NCBI GenBank assembly: GCA_947179155.2
Contig: OX359275.1
Location: forward strand, 37,258,808 to 37,322,807
Source: Hedera helix
Lineage: Eukaryota > Streptophyta > Magnoliopsida > Apiales > Araliaceae
Direction: 5' to 3'
Length of the DNA stretch: 64,000 nucleotides
Positions 25,310-39,961 of the stretch are shown here, one piece after another. A program made the position numbers and the translations under genes. Under the pieces are notes generated by a model that was given only the letters and a program-made list of their open reading frames with translations, was not told where the DNA came from and searched no databases. Positions within the stretch are counted from its first letter, which is position 1, and every line of letters begins with the position of its first letter.

Positions 25310-27202
25310 TCAATGTTCTGATTTTCCAACAGGTTTTGGTGACCGATGAGAATAGTTCAGGTGATATGGAGAGACATGCGGCCCATTTGGAAAGGAGAGA
25401 CTCCTGGTCGGTTGCCCGTTTTTTGGCAGCAATCCTGCCTGGGATCTATTGCCATTTCTAGCATTTGGGTTGATACCTGCCCTGTCAGCCTGCATGGCCT
25501 GGAAGTAGGATGATGAACTTGCCATATCCTTGAGATTGGGTAGGGGCTTCAGTATTTCAACAACTTCACTCATCAAAGGTCTTGCCTTAGGGTCACGGTT
25601 AAGGCAATGGGCAGCCAATTGAACAGCCTTCTGAGCTCCTTTGATTGAGAAGCGACCTTCAAGGCGAGGATCTAAAAGTCGATAGAACCTTCGCCTCTCT
25701 AACAAATACGGTCTTGCCCACTCTACTAAGTTATGGTCCCCATTTGGTCGGTTTTTGTCCATGGATCTTCGGCCGGTCAACATTTCAAGTAAAACCACCC
25801 CGAAGCTGTAGACATCACTCTTTGATGTCAGATGTCCTGGCACAAAATGGATCACATCAGAGATAAATGGTTTAAGGAAAAAGGGCCTGCATAAAGATTC
25901 ATGTTCCATCCAAGATTCTGAATAAGTGTACAATGGAATACCAATATGGGTTTGAGAAAAAAGGGAAAAGGATCAGTTAGAGTATCCGAGAGTTTAGCTG
26001 TCTTTTCTGATTTTTAATTGCAAAGTAGTACCTCAAGTAATATTTAGTAGCCAACTGACTAAGAGCTAATTTTAGAGTATTGTGCATGGAGTTCAGAATC
26101 TACCATCCAATTAAAAGAAAATAGACTTCAATGAGAACATGACTTTTTGAAGTAGTGCTCAAGTGCCGAGTCAAATCAATTTCCAGGGTATAAAGGTCTT
26201 TGAAACCGATAAGAATTTAAGTGCTAAAAGTTACAATAAACTACTAACCTTCACAAAATGGTTAGTTCATACCACACAGCTTTTGGTTATTTCATCATTC
26301 TCTTGTACCAGAACACACACATCCTCCATTGAAGATATGTAGGGGTCTTACAGTGATTAACAAGTTGATATTTTTTTAACAAATCAAGAGTTGAAAGATC
26401 TTCATCTTTCAATGTCATTCCTACTCACGGAGGAAATTTTGGGGAGCCAATTTTTTGAAGGTTTAGAAGTAGAATACATTCCACACACTTTCATACAAGA
26501 GAGCTTCAATTGAGCAATCTAGAAAGCTTTCTTTTAGACTATACTAGATCATGTGCATATAACTTTTATTTATGCTAAAGTTTCCAATGCCTTGCAAAGT
26601 AGTCCCTCCATTTCACAATATCTCACTTGAGGCTTTTCATGCAATATTTTTATTTTTTGTTGTTGAAAAAGAAAATTGATAGCCAAACTTTAATTTATGC
26701 TTCAATTTCCCATTTAGCATTAGGTAACCCATGTGCTTTACTTACACGATGGGCCACATGAAAATCCCTTTCACATAAAATCCATCATAATTTTACCTCA
26801 ACATGTCACATCAAAAGGGTAACATGGTCTTCTCACACAAATTTTTTGTTGCTTTTTGAAATGATGACGCTTAAAAACTAAGACTAAGACTAAGAAGTGA
26901 CATTTATTGTGAAATGAAGAACACATTAAGAAAGCTTGGTCACTTTGATGAAATAGTTAAATAAGAAATCAGTTTCAATTTCATCTCAATGAGATTCTTT
27001 CAGTTTTAGCCTTTTAAAATTTTATATTTGATAGACTATGGATTCTTGTCTTCATCTTTTTTTTTTTTTAATTGATTAACACATTTACATGTAGAGATCA
27101 AGACGGGACTGGAACCAATATTTAACACATTAAAGTTACCATTTACAAAACAAGAAATGTGATATGTATATTCATTACATATACACACACGCACACACAC
27201 AC

Positions 27203-27251
<49 letters not shown>

Positions 27252-30200
27252 GTATTGCCCATTCATTCTCATATAGTAAAATAATAAATATCCACTGTGT
27301 TCTATAAAAATTTTAAAATCTATAAGTTAAACTCTTTTGAACATTCGGGAGAAATAGAATAATCAATCCAAATTGTCCTAATTTAACAACCCCGGGGAAG
27401 AGAACTAATGAAACAAGAAGAGAGGAACCTGAAAAGTACATATTAGAAGCACGTATGATAAATATCAAACTAATGCATTGATGCATTCTTATATGGCCAA
27501 AAAAAAGATAAAAAAACAACTAAAGAGTTTACGGGTAACTATATATATCAGGAAACAGCTTCACATGGCTGCCATTAGCCACATATACAAAAGCAATATA
27601 ACTTAGAAAATGTCTAAGCCAACAGAAAGAGAAAAATGCAACAAATGCACGAGCACACATATAGTGCGAGAAAGAGAGACGTTATCGTAATGACAAATTG
27701 AGTAGATCAGTTTTAATCTATGGTAGAATGTATTATATCATGTTTAATGTAATAACAACTTTAGTGCCAAATCAGAATTAATCTAAGCATGCATAAAGAT
27801 CAGTGTAGTCACGAGCACAGACGCTGAACACAATATTTGGAAAAAGAGGGGAGATACAGTTTAGTTATGCGCACCTGTCATGACATACTCTGGGGCTGCA
27901 TAGCCATATGTTCCCATCACCCGAGTAGATACATGGGTCTTATCACCATCCGGACCATCTTTGGCAAGTCCAAAATCTGAAAGTTTCGCATTGTAATCCT
28001 GCAATAACGATTATGAGGAAGCAACTAGAGTTAGCAGAAGAAAATACAAGTGTCATGAAGATCGGGGAGCCTGAGCCACATACTGCATCCAATAGGATAT
28101 TCGATGTTTTGAAGTCTCGATATATAACAGGTCTTTCAGCCTCCTCATGAAGAAACGCAAGGCCCGTTGCTGCACCAAGTGCAATTTTCATCCTCATAGG
28201 CCAAGGAAGAGGCAGGGACCCTGCCACATAGCATGTCTTTGTTACCCAAACAGTTAAAACCAGTAGTTGGCAATGGAACTTTTTCAGTAGCAAATTACAG
28301 TTTGTCACTGATAACAATCAGTAAGAAATGGAAATGCTCCAAACAAATGATAACGAGAAAAAAGAGTAAGAAGAAGAAAATAATAAAGAGGAAAGCAAAC
28401 AACCAAAAAGTACATGGAAAAATTAAAGAAAAAAGAAAGAAGGATAACACAAGATGAAAATACAGATGTAGGACAACAATGCCCTTAGAAGCTAAAGCCT
28501 AAAAAGCACAAGAATGACACGTCTTCTCTAAAACTAAGCACACCAACCTACGCATCCTGCTAACCTTATGGACACAGGTAGTTAAACTAATAAACACTCC
28601 AAAGAATCAATATCTTTCATGCATCGTCATGTTAAAGAAGATTTAGTTTAACTTCCAATGAACTGCTTTCAACCAGCTTGAAGTTCAATTAATTGCCATA
28701 AACTATAGTTCAACAAAAAGGAATGGATGAATTCTGAAAAGTTGATTGGAAGACGCTAAAAGAAAAATAGCCCTACAAAATACAGCCAACAATTTTCAAC
28801 AAAACTTGATGTAATTTGCTTCCTCCAAATAATATATATGTATACAAGAAAATGAAAAGTAGCCAACAAAAGTGCTCTAAGATGGAACATATTTCTCATT
28901 TTTAACTTCACAGAATTTTTATTCTTGAATAAAAACAATTTCTTGCCCGCTGGCTGTCTAAGATAAATTTTACTCACCAAATTACATAATGAGATATCTT
29001 CTTCTTCTTTTCTGCTAAATAATGAGATATCTTCGTGTACACGTGTTTGTTTTAATTTATTATTATTGGGGGGGGGGGGGGGGGGGGGGGGACATAGAAT
29101 ACCTACAAGAGGTAGGCTCATACTGGCCAGTGGAGATGTCTTCAACAAGATAATATCTTCTCCATTAAGTCCCTAACAGGATTTGATCCCTGCACCTCCC
29201 TGTTAGAGGATGAGAAGGGTACCACTAGAGCTAGAGCTCACTGGTCCTCTTGTACACATGTTCTTCCAGTGAACAACTTCATTTCTCCATGTACTAGGTT
29301 AAGAAATATTTCAACGGAAAGTCACATACGGAATTAAGCTCTGCCGATGATAGCCAGTGACAGATACAATCATTATGGCTTTTAAATTTTGTAACATCTA
29401 CCTCCCTAATTTTTAGTCAAATTTCTGAAAATCAATTTCAATTTTCAACTAAGCATCAATTAGCTAGCCTATCTCTCCTCTATTGCACCAGCTAGCAGTC
29501 CCATGAAAATTTTACGGTGTTTTGTTAATAGTTGAATACGAGATTTTGCAAAATGTCATTCTTAACTAAATTTGACTGCCCTGATTTTCCAGGAGAGACT
29601 ACCAACAAACATAAAATATAGCCTACCACGTCATTTGATCACTTTATTTTACCCAGATTTTAATGGTTGGTCCCTCTACTCTCAATTTTGTACGATTGAG
29701 TCCTTAAACTTATTTCTTTTTTATTGAGTCCAATAATAGCAGAACCTAACAAATCCATTAAAAAAATTGTCTTCTCATTTGTACTCCGTTATTGCCCTTT
29801 TTAAAATATATATTATTTTATAACCAAAACAGAATCTCGTTTATCAAAATTAACTCTCATTAAAAGGAAACTTAGACCCCAAGTGGTCAGAGAAATAGAA
29901 GAGACCCTGACGAATAACCTCAGCAGCTAGCTGGTTCCATTCCCCATACTTGGGGCTAAGTTTACCTATCAAAAACATTATGAATTAAACTAAAAGTTAG
30001 CTACATACTTCTGAAAAGATGATTCTCCAAGCTTCCCCGAGGCATAAACTCATACACAAGGAGCCTTTTATCATCCTCAATGCAATAGCCATTCAATTTA
30101 ACCAAGTTAGGATGAAGAAGGTCGCCAAGAAAATTCACTTCGGCCTGCCAAACAGGATCATCAATATAACGAAAAGTAAATAAAAAGGGCAAATGAAATA

Positions 30201-33189
30201 TAGCTGATAAATTTCATAAGAAAAACAGATTGAGGAGATATCATACAAGCCATTCTTTGTGACCTTGAAGTCCATCATGATTTAGGGTTTTTACAGCAAC
30301 TGTAAGCCCTGTGCCAGGTTTTACTGGTGTAGATCCATTCTCATTAATCCAGCCTTTGAAAACACAGCCGAAACCACCCTCACCAAGTAGACTCTCTGGT
30401 CTAAAATTCCTTGTAGCTGACTTCAGTTCATTGAAAGTAAACTTTCGAAGTTGAGAAGAAATTTTCAGTTCGTCGCTTATGTTGGGAGTGGATGGTGTAC
30501 TTTCACCATTGCTAGTTGATGATGATACAACTGGAACAACTGGTTGATCTCTACATGTTTCATTTGTAGATTTACTCTCCGCTGTTATACAAACACCAAA
30601 CAGAAACAGCAAATCACTGGATAAAGGAATTCATTAGATCAATTATTAACCAAATGAGGTCCAAATCATGTACAGACATTCCTAGTATCTCAATTTGACA
30701 CATCATGACAAACATTACATAAGCCAGAAGTTATCAGATTGCGCTTATCATCGAATTCATGCATGTTTACAAATGCAACAATAAGGATTTGTTTTAATTA
30801 ATTATTATACTATCTGAATTGAAAACAAGTATAGAGATGGGCTATAGATAATTAAATGAAGTGAATAATAATACTTTCCTTTAATAGTGGGGACACTCTC
30901 AGATGATCTAAGCGAGACACTAAGGGATCCTTTTTTCTTTTTTTCCTTGTTTGCAGAACGGTTTTCTTTTACATCTTATCTTTATTCCCTTCTTTTTCTT
31001 TATTCTCTGCAATCATATCATAAACCCTTTCTTCAACCGTTATAAACCTCAATCATTCATTCGTACTCGTTTTTTACGTTCAACCCTAGCGCCTTAATAG
31101 TTCACATCCCGCCATTCTGAGATTGTAGGACAGCTTAAAATCATGATTAAGGTCTATCCTGAATCAATGTCATTTCTTAGCCTTTCCCTAGCATCACCAA
31201 TAACAATTATTATGTTCTTTTCTCAGTATTGCTGTTATTGTCTTTTCTACACAAGTCAACACTACGCAAAAAAAAATCTCTAAATTTATATCCTATCACT
31301 AAAACTTCGAATATCCCAAACTGATACTGAATCTAATTGTTTCTTATTTTGCAAGACATTTATCTTAACTTTGTATTTAAACAAATGAGCATGTTATTAT
31401 TTGTTCAAGACTATGTTCTACGGAGTCCTATACATCGTGTATAAAATTTCCATATAAGGATACTGGTTATTAATGCAAAAGGACAACTGCACTATGGATT
31501 TGCATTTAAAAAAATTCTAAATTATATCACTAGGAATGACATACAGATACTAATACTTGAGACCGCATAAGTTTTCGCATTGTCAAAGTAACTTTTTAAC
31601 AGGTAAAAACTTTCTTATATTCTCCAAAACACAATCACAAACGATTTATTATTGTACAGTTCAGGTATGTAGGTCCTGGCCTAAACAATCAACGCTGGTG
31701 CTGAAATAGTAACTGAAACTAAATATTTAGCAGTCTGAAATCGGCCTACAGAAATGGTATGAAGGAATTATTACAGAAACTGGTTCATAGGCTGCTACTG
31801 AGTTGTTAATAAAAAAAACTATGTATTCGCAATTCATAAGCTCCTCTTATTCATCAAGGCCAGTCTAATCTCCAAAGAATTGGAATGGCACATTGTTTCA
31901 TGCTAATAGGGAAGGCTCTACTTTCAGCTGATGAGTTGGAAAACATTAGTTTTAATTACCCATAATACCTAACAATTCATGATAATCCTCCAAGGTAGAT
32001 CGGGGATCTTCCACCATTTGATGTTGTAGGAAATACTATACCAAGTTCATTTATTGCTTACGATGAGATTTTACCTCCAAGAATGAAAAAAAGAAAATAT
32101 CCATGATGCTAATTTCCGTTGACAAAAGTTGAGTAACAGTTTTGTTAGTAAAATGTATTTCAACCGTTGGTTCTGTTATATTATACAGAGTGATATGATT
32201 GAGCAAACTTTTAAGTTTAAGAACTTCATGTCCTAAATTAGTGGCAATGCGTTATCTACGTATAAAGCAATTCATAACTCATAAGTGTGTCGTTATGGCT
32301 AAAAGGCTTCAGAAAAACTACATCAACGCCATAAATATGTTGAATCCAACAATCATGAAAGACAGGAACTGCAGCAACTATTCAATGCTCGATACTTTAC
32401 CCTCTTAGAAAAAAGAGGCAGGAAAATGAAAGACCGGACAGCTATAATTAAAAAGGGCAGAGAATATAGTCACTAACATATATGAATTCTAAAACTATAA
32501 CAATCATGTAAGGGTGTACTGCTCTAAATTCAGCCACACGACAATGGCACCCAACAGAACATCTTCAAGTTGTGGGACGAAACAACCCCACCCCCACCCA
32601 AACCAAAAAAAAAAACAAAAAAAAAGCTTCATGAAAGCAATAGTAATCAAACACTGAGAAATTAAAGATTACACACAATACAGAATGCCATTAGTTTAAC
32701 ATTAAATACATTAAAAAATTAAAAGACACAAAAAAATTCATGGAACAGCATCCAATTCAGATTTCAGAATCAAATACAAAATAAACCTAATACACCTTCA
32801 AAAATTATAAATTACTAAAACCACATTTGCTAACAGATATAAGAGAAACAAGCCAGTATTTTCAGAAACAAGATTAGTGGACAATCTCTAGAACAAAAAT
32901 GACAGCAGATGCATTTTATAAATGAGCATAACAGTACTTGGCAAATAATTTAACTTTATCATCTATTTTACAGAATGATTTTTCAAAAATTACCATTTTG
33001 TGAGCTGCTGCCATTTATTGAACTATTTACTTTGGACCTTAAAGCCAAACACCTCCCAAGGAATCTGAACTTTATCCAACAACGAGCATCCATGGTATCA
33101 TTTTCTTCTTCTTTTTCTTCCATTGACCTTTGCTTTGATTCACTCGCAACTAAAGTTCCCATTTCACCAGCATCAGGACCTAACCCCAT
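25310..33189 (-). CDS. Receptor-like cytoplasmic kinase VII, PBL34/35/36-like, 6 exons
   Basis: Minus-strand exons 33189-32994, 30581-30247, 30144-30009, 28220-28084, 27998-27875 and 25836-25310 give 484 codons with GT-AG introns and closed phases. The start MGLGPD with Gly2 allows N-myristoylation, placing the kinase at the plasma membrane, and Cys-rich CWIKFRFLGRC follows. The Ser/Thr kinase domain carries the glycine loop GEGGFG (132-137), invariant Lys163, YRDFKTSN with catalytic Asp258 (an RD kinase), DFG at 276-278 and AAPEYVM in the activation segment. The Ser/Pro/Asn-rich tail is typical of the subgroup. Relatives relay signals from pattern-recognition receptors; in Arabidopsis PBL34-36 have been linked to LORE signalling. 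Introns 1 (2.4 kb) and 5 (2.0 kb) are long, and intron 3 carries a poly(G) run. The exact orthologue among PBL34, 35 and 36 cannot be chosen here. Confidence 0.94.
27181..27250. repeat. Compound (AC)n-(AT)n-(GT)n palindromic microsatellite
   Basis: ACACAC units, then ATATAT, then GTGTGT follow one another, so the whole 70-bp tract is self-complementary and could fold into one long hairpin. It lies in intron 5 of the kinase gene. Confidence 0.9.
29068..29091 (+). repeat. Poly(G) run of 24 bases in a kinase intron
   Basis: An uninterrupted run of 24 G (C on the transcribed sense strand of the kinase gene) lies in intron 3, between the exons ending at 30009 and starting at 28220. The count may be affected by sequencing error. 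Confidence 0.85.
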
Positions 33190-36100
33190 TTTCCTCCAAA
33201 CCCTAAATTAGATTCCCATTTACTAGAACTACAGATCAAAGCATCAAATTTTCCCCTTGTAATCCGCCTCAAGCCAAATATCCCAACCTTGTCAAACAAA
33301 ACAAACCTCAAAACCCACTTAAAAAGTAAAAATAATAAAAACCACCAAAGAAGCTTCTCACATGCAAAATCATAAATAAATTATCGAACAATTAAAATTC
33401 TTTGAAACCCAAAAAAAATCAAAACCATAAAATTACTAAACCCCAAAACAGAAAATCGGGTCTTTAGGCAGCCAATCATTCAAATGGACATGACCCAGAT
33501 CACAAAAAGAACATGCAAAAAGACCCATTATCTAGCATATGAAATGAATGTACAAATTCAAGACAGTAGAACCCTACAATCCGATCAAGTAAAACTGATA
33601 GGTTTCAGGCAGAATATGTAGCCCAAATTATCAAGTCCTAAGCCTGTATTATCTTCTCTCTCCAGTCCAGTCCCTCCCTCCCACTCTTTCAGGCACACGA
33701 CCAAACACGAAAACCACGAGCCTATCAAGTTCGGATTTGATGATGATCCTAAAGAAAAGGGATTTCGACAAAAATAAAAGACGAGGACACGAGTTGTTTT
33801 CGAGGCCACTAATAAAGAACAACAAAAACTCTGCAAGTCTCTACTCTCTACCGTCACTGCGTTGGAGAGAGAAATGTGCGTTTTATGTTAAAAGCAGTGT
33901 GAGCCAAGGCTGTGTTGTGTTACACTTTAGCTTATCCATACCATATTATAATCATTAAATAAATAATATAATGGTGTAACATTGACAAATTATTTGACAT
34001 CCACGTTACATATGTAATGTAATATCTTGAAAGATATAATAGTAATTTTTAAATTTAAAAAAAATATATATATAAAATAATTGAATTTACAAAAATAAAA
34101 AATATAAGAATTTGTGACGCAATCTTATCACCGTCATTTTTTCCACTATATAACAGATAAATTTATTTTGAAATAGACTAAAATATTAAAATTATATTAT
34201 CCATCGTATTATTATAGAGTATTAGTATTTTTTATATATATATAGACATTATTCAGTGTAAATCTTTTTCCCAATATAGCATAAAAATAAATACCTTAAT
34301 ATCGACTATAATAATGTCCGATCGATAAGATGGTAGATTGAATTAATCAGTGAAGGAATCTTTTAAATGATCCGATTATCGTAATTTTGTTTTACTCGCA
34401 CTTTATTATTAGGTGGGTCCTTTACAAAAATAAATTATTTATAACAAATACCGAATCTCTTGGATTTGAATTTTGGACTCCAACTACCCAATGGTCAGTT
34501 TTATTTTATTTCCATTGTTACAGACCTTCGTCTTTTTCATTAAAAGTCGGACATCATTAAGCAATAATCTAGTCCATTGATCTACGAATATCTAGCTATG
34601 ATCCATTAATGTTCCTCTTTTGCAAAAGTTCATTCAAAAACAATGAAAAACGTGTTTGATGCATTAATCAATTTAGTCATTCATTTCATCTTTTGTGACC
34701 AAGTGCTATATTCTCAACTTCATAACAGAATGCCACATTTATAAGGGTTAAATGATATTAATGTATCGTTTACAATTTTACGTGTTATCTTATTTGTTTC
34801 GATATGGATTACAGTCTTTCAATGAATTATTAATAGATTCACTTGATACGTGATGAATATTTTTTTTAATTTTAAAAGCAAAAGATAGGAGAGAGAAAGA
34901 GAAGAAAAAAAAAAGACGAGTTGACATGTTATTTATTTTAATTTATTTGTTTTCAATTAACTTATTTTAAAAAAAAATTACGAAAAATCTCCTATCATAA
35001 ATTGAACTTTCTAAAAAAGCTTTAATGGAAATAAAGGTCCATATTAAAATAATTTATTATTTTAAAATAGATTGAGATTTTGTATAAATTTAAGGGTTCA
35101 CAATGTCTATTATCCAATTTTCTATCAATGAGGTCATGTTGTCTATTACTGTGCGATGAGAATTTTTTTGTAGTAAAAAAAGCTGTCAAATGTTTAAATA
35201 AATTTAGGCTTCTACGTAGATACATATAGCGAGTAATAAGATTTTGAATAATGAAATTCTTAATATTTTTTTTCCAATTATTTTGTTAATATATATATAA
35301 ATATATTATTGTTTGGTACACAAGATGAAATCACACTACGTGTAAATATGTGTTTGGTACAAGATTTAAAAACTTAAAATCAGCTCCAACAGCCCATTTG
35401 AGCAATGATGATTTGGAAAAAGCTAAACCCAAGGAGTTGGCCCAAGAATATTTGTTCTCTTTCTTAATTTTTTAAGTTTGAACTTTGGGGTCATCACCTA
35501 AAACATTTCTCTAAAATACACTAGACAGATGTGAGAGGTGCGCCCGTAAAATTGTTAAAAAATAAATTAGTCTCGATTGACGTTTAAGTTGAATCAAAGA
35601 TACTTGAAAGTCTTAAATAAGACTAATATTACTCTTTTATTATTGAGTTAGAGAGTATTTCATGATGAACCCAGATATTCTTATTAACTACTGTGTCGTG
35701 GGCTTTTCAGCCCAACTAAAGGATATGTTGACAGGGCTAAAATACGCTATGGAGGTCAGGATAAGGATTAAGGATCCAATTCCTTCATTTCTATTATTGG
35801 TCGTAACTGGTCACGTTTCGTTTTTGACGGGGGTTCTTACAAGTTCACCGATCTTATATTCATGTGCCCTGCACAAGTATGGTATTAATATTTTATGTTA
35901 GAATGGTATATATATATATATACAAATTAATACTCCTAATATCCTTCCCCTTGATTTCAGTGCACATAATTAATTACAAACAGAACAGGAATAAATAACA
36001 TGGAATCAAAATTGTGGTTATTAACTAATTTTACTTGATTGTTAATTCCACGCTTCATTAATAATTCAATCAATAACTAACGTTACATGCGACGCTTGTA

Positions 36101-36307
36101 CAAATTATTCTGCGAGATGACTCCAAACATATCCATGATTATGATATGGAGGACTCTCCCCTAGCTAACGCTTAGGGAGCTCACTTGCATATATATGGTT
36201 AAGTAATGCAAGTGGATCATTTCCTTGATTATTAATGAATACATCCTTCAATTTTTTCCACTTTTGATGTTCCCGTAATCATGTTTGGTAATTTTGAAAA
36301 CATGTTA

Positions 36308-36482
36308 CCTCTTTCGTTCAAAATAAAATTTTAACTATTAAAATAACAATTTTTAAGTGTAATTTTATATTTTCATATATTTTTTTAATATTAACTAAGA
36401 ATTTTATAGCAATAATAATATTATAATGTTAAGTATCATGTCATTTTATAGTCTATTTTTAATTAATTTTGGGACAGAGAGG
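36308..36482. mobile_element. Stowaway-like MITE
   Basis: The left end CCTCTTTCGTTCAAAAT and the right end, reverse-complemented CCTCTCTGTCCCAAAAT, form terminal inverted repeats of the Stowaway kind. TA lies on both flanks (36306-36307 and 36483-36484). The 175-bp body is AT-rich. Confidence 0.65.
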
Positions 36483-38090
36483 TACTTTTTATTGGGTGAC
36501 GACATTAAATAATATTTTTATAAAGTTATATAAATAAATTTTGAAGGACATGCATGCTTATCAACTTAAAATTTTATCAAATACGTACATGATTGTATTG
36601 CAAATTCAGTAATGCCAAGATCGTATAGAAAGATTCAGTTCGTATAAGGATGAAAATTGTATTGAAGCTTTGATGCTTTTGCAGAATCTCTACTATACGA
36701 TCAATTTATTTTATAGAATGAAAGTTGTCAAACTATTAAAAATGGATATGTCACAGATTGAAGAGCTCGATACAATCTCTTCAAGTCAAAATTGAAATTT
36801 AGGAATCATAGCATATCCATGTCTACTAGTTAGTTTTATTTTGAAAACATTAGCCGACCGTTGGATGCATATGAAAGAGATCGGGAGAAGATATACAGTA
36901 TGATGTCATCCACGTGGTTGTTTTTATTTCAAATTTACCAACTTATGAAAAATGTAGAAATCAATGAGATAGCTTATTCTTTTTTTGTTGTTGTTGTTGC
37001 TACTTTTACACACACACCCCCCTCAACACACACACCCTTTTTTACTGTCACTAAGGATCGAACTCCCAACCTCATGCTTTCACATGAGTTGGAGAAATTA
37101 TATCTTCACTTATAATTTTATATTTTCACCGTGATTTTGCTCGATTTTTTTAAAACAAAATTATAAGCCATTTAACTTTTATATTTTTTTTTGGACAATG
37201 TATGCAATGCAGTATACATGCACCAATTACATGGACCCACGTAGCTTAATTGCATACATATATTAAAAAATATGATCACGTGATGTCTCACGACCTGGAT
37301 AACTTTTTTATTTTTATTTATTTAATTTTCAAATTTTAATCGTTAATATATCATTTATGTGTACGTACATATTTGGGTGAGCATCCCTAGGTTGATGGTA
37401 CCATGCATAACTTTCACGCATACCCATCATTTCACACATTTCACACTTTTGGACCTATCTTTTTCAATTTTTCTTTTGACTCTCCTCCTTAGTTGTTACG
37501 ATTAATTCTCCTAAGAACAACGCAACTCACCCATGCTACTTAGATCCCTGCTACAAATTTAAAAGTTCAATTGGAGCCTTATTTTCTATTAACAAAATAC
37601 AAAGCAATGTATCTATTGTTCTGACAGTTGTAGTAGTACCATTTTTTAGAATTATGCAGTATTGCTTATTTATTTATTAAAGATATTTTATATCTTTAGT
37701 TTAGTCTTTTAAAATTAGAGATATATTTTATTTTTTAGTTTATTTTTAAAATTAAAATTAAATTTTTATTTTTAAATTTAAAATTTGCATAAAACTTTTA
37801 TAATGTCATAACTTATATTTTTAATAGATGAAGTATTATCAAGCTAACACTATTACATTTTTATGTTTAAAAAAATAAAATTTTCCTAAAAATCATTATT
37901 TTAAAATATATTTATAATTGAAGTTACTACCAAGGTGCATGATATATCACAAAATAAATTGTGGGTAAAACCCAAGATTAGCTAGGGAATATGGTGCAAT
38001 AGAGTAACTGATAAACTAATTAAAACAGATTAAATTTATTTTCGGCGAAATGTAAATAATAAAATTTAGAGGGCATTATATATTGGTAGC

Positions 38091-38535
38091 AACGGTTTCC
38101 TACTCAGACCACGCGTAGAATCAAAAAAGTTACCAAGCGAATGAATTATTAATTCAACCAGTGATCGAATTATTGTTAAATCGATAATGTAATAAATATA
38201 TAAAAATATATTATTAATAATTAATAAAATTTTAGAGCATCTCATTTTTATAAACTAAAATTTAATAAAATTGTGTTATAATATTAATAAAAGTGGTTAA
38301 TTTATCTATGAGAAATAGTTTTGTACCAAAAAAATATTTAAAATATTAATTCATTTGATCAACTTAAATAATTTTATCAGTTAAACCATTAATTCGATTG
38401 ATAATTAATTGATTTAATCTAAATTTTGATCAAACTAATTCAATTGAATTAAATTAGACCGAATATATATAAGACCAATTCTTAATTTAACCAGTTGAAT
38501 CGGTGGACCAAGTCTGATTTTCAAAATATTGATTG
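38091..38535. mobile_element. Decayed relative of the hAT MITE at 56691
   Basis: Parts of the sequence parallel the 56691-57092 element: CAACCAGTGATCGAATTATT, then an AT-rich block TATATTATTAATAATTAATA, and later ACCAGTTGAATCGGTGGACC and TTTCAAAATATTG. Ends are eroded and no target duplication is visible. Confidence 0.45.
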
Positions 38536-39961
38536 GTAGTTTTAATATAAAGAAATATTCTATATGGTGTGGAGTAACAGTATATGGGAGGAGGAGCCGA
38601 TTAGGTGGAGGCATGCCGTGGATCACATGGCTTCTTCAATTGAACAAAAGTCTGACACTTTCCCTCGTCAGGGGGAAATAGTAGTATGGCAGGATCGAGT
38701 TGGAAATGTCTTTATCAAAGAAAATGGCCCGGCCCATTTGTCTGTTTAATTAAATTCCAAGGGAAACGCAAAACACCCTCCTTTTGGCCTCTTCTCTGCC
38801 CATCTATTTGGCCTCTTCCCTCTTGGAATTTGTGCTCATGATTCTTCCTATCCCTTTCTTTCTCTTACTTTTCCACATTACTTCATTCTTTATTTCACCC
38901 CACCGTTACTAGATTTTGCACGTATCTTCTAATCTTTCATAATACTAATCAACTTCTTTCACGTCATCATATATAGATATATATATATAATTTAATATTT
39001 TAAATTAAACAGTAATATATTAAATTTTAAAATTAATATAATTGATAAAAATTTAAAATAAAATAAAATTTAGAATTAATATTTTTATTATATATTATGC
39101 ATTTATAATAATTATATTAATTAAAATAAAATAAAATTATATTGATTTAAAATTTAATATATCTTCATTTGACCTTAAAAATTAAATTGTATCTTTAATT
39201 TTAAAATAAAAATATATATAATATTATATTAGGAACCTCTTCAAAGACCTGCTCTGAATTTTTAAACCACAAATTGATGACTGATCTAAATTGAATTTGT
39301 TCATAAAAAAATACAAGAATAATTCTAGACTTACTCATATTTTTGACCCAAAAACCTTACCCGCAAATATGACAAATAACTGTGGTCCATTTTTGGATTA
39401 AAGATATGAATGCAGTGGGGCCAAACTCTTTTGTTTTATTTGCGGGTAAGTGTAGAGGGTAAGAAAAATAGACAAGTGTAGAAGTACCCAAAATACAAAG
39501 GGGAGAATCTTTTTATTTTTGGTTTTGTTTTTTAATTATTATTATTTTGAAAAATCATGGCCCATGCCACAGCAGAAGGACCCACTCACTGGCAGATGTA
39601 ATGCAACATGTTACATGTAGTTTGAATATATTTATAGTATAAATATGATTGTGATTATTCTAATCTTTTTTCTCAAGTGCTTCAAATTAATACTCATAAA
39701 TTGGGCAAAAATTATATATAGTACCGCACAAATATGGGAATAATAATATTGTAAATTTGCCGCCCAGTTCTTCCCTTATTCATCCATTAATCATTGGAAG
39801 CTTAAGTGCATGTATCGATGCAAATATTGCTATACACCAAATACTCTACAAATTCAGACAAAAAGATAAGTAAAGAGAAAAAAAAGGAGAAAAAATAAAG
39901 GAAAAAAAAGGAAAGAGAAAGGCATTGTGTTGTGAATTTTGGGATTGGTTTAATTGATCGA

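Larger units (their letters stand above)
33190..39961. other. Large gene-free interval between kinase and HD-Zip genes
   Basis: The first several hundred bases are probably leader and promoter of the kinase gene. The rest is AT-rich with no recognisable gene. It includes a Stowaway-like MITE (36308-36482), a decayed hAT-like MITE (about 38091-38535) and AT-rich palindromic sequence at 38970-39230. Open frames such as 35662-35901 match nothing I know. Confidence 0.5.

Noticed and set aside
35662..35901. 79-codon plus-strand open frame in the interval upstream of the kinase
   Set aside because: No domain, no neighbouring exons with matching phase; likely chance.
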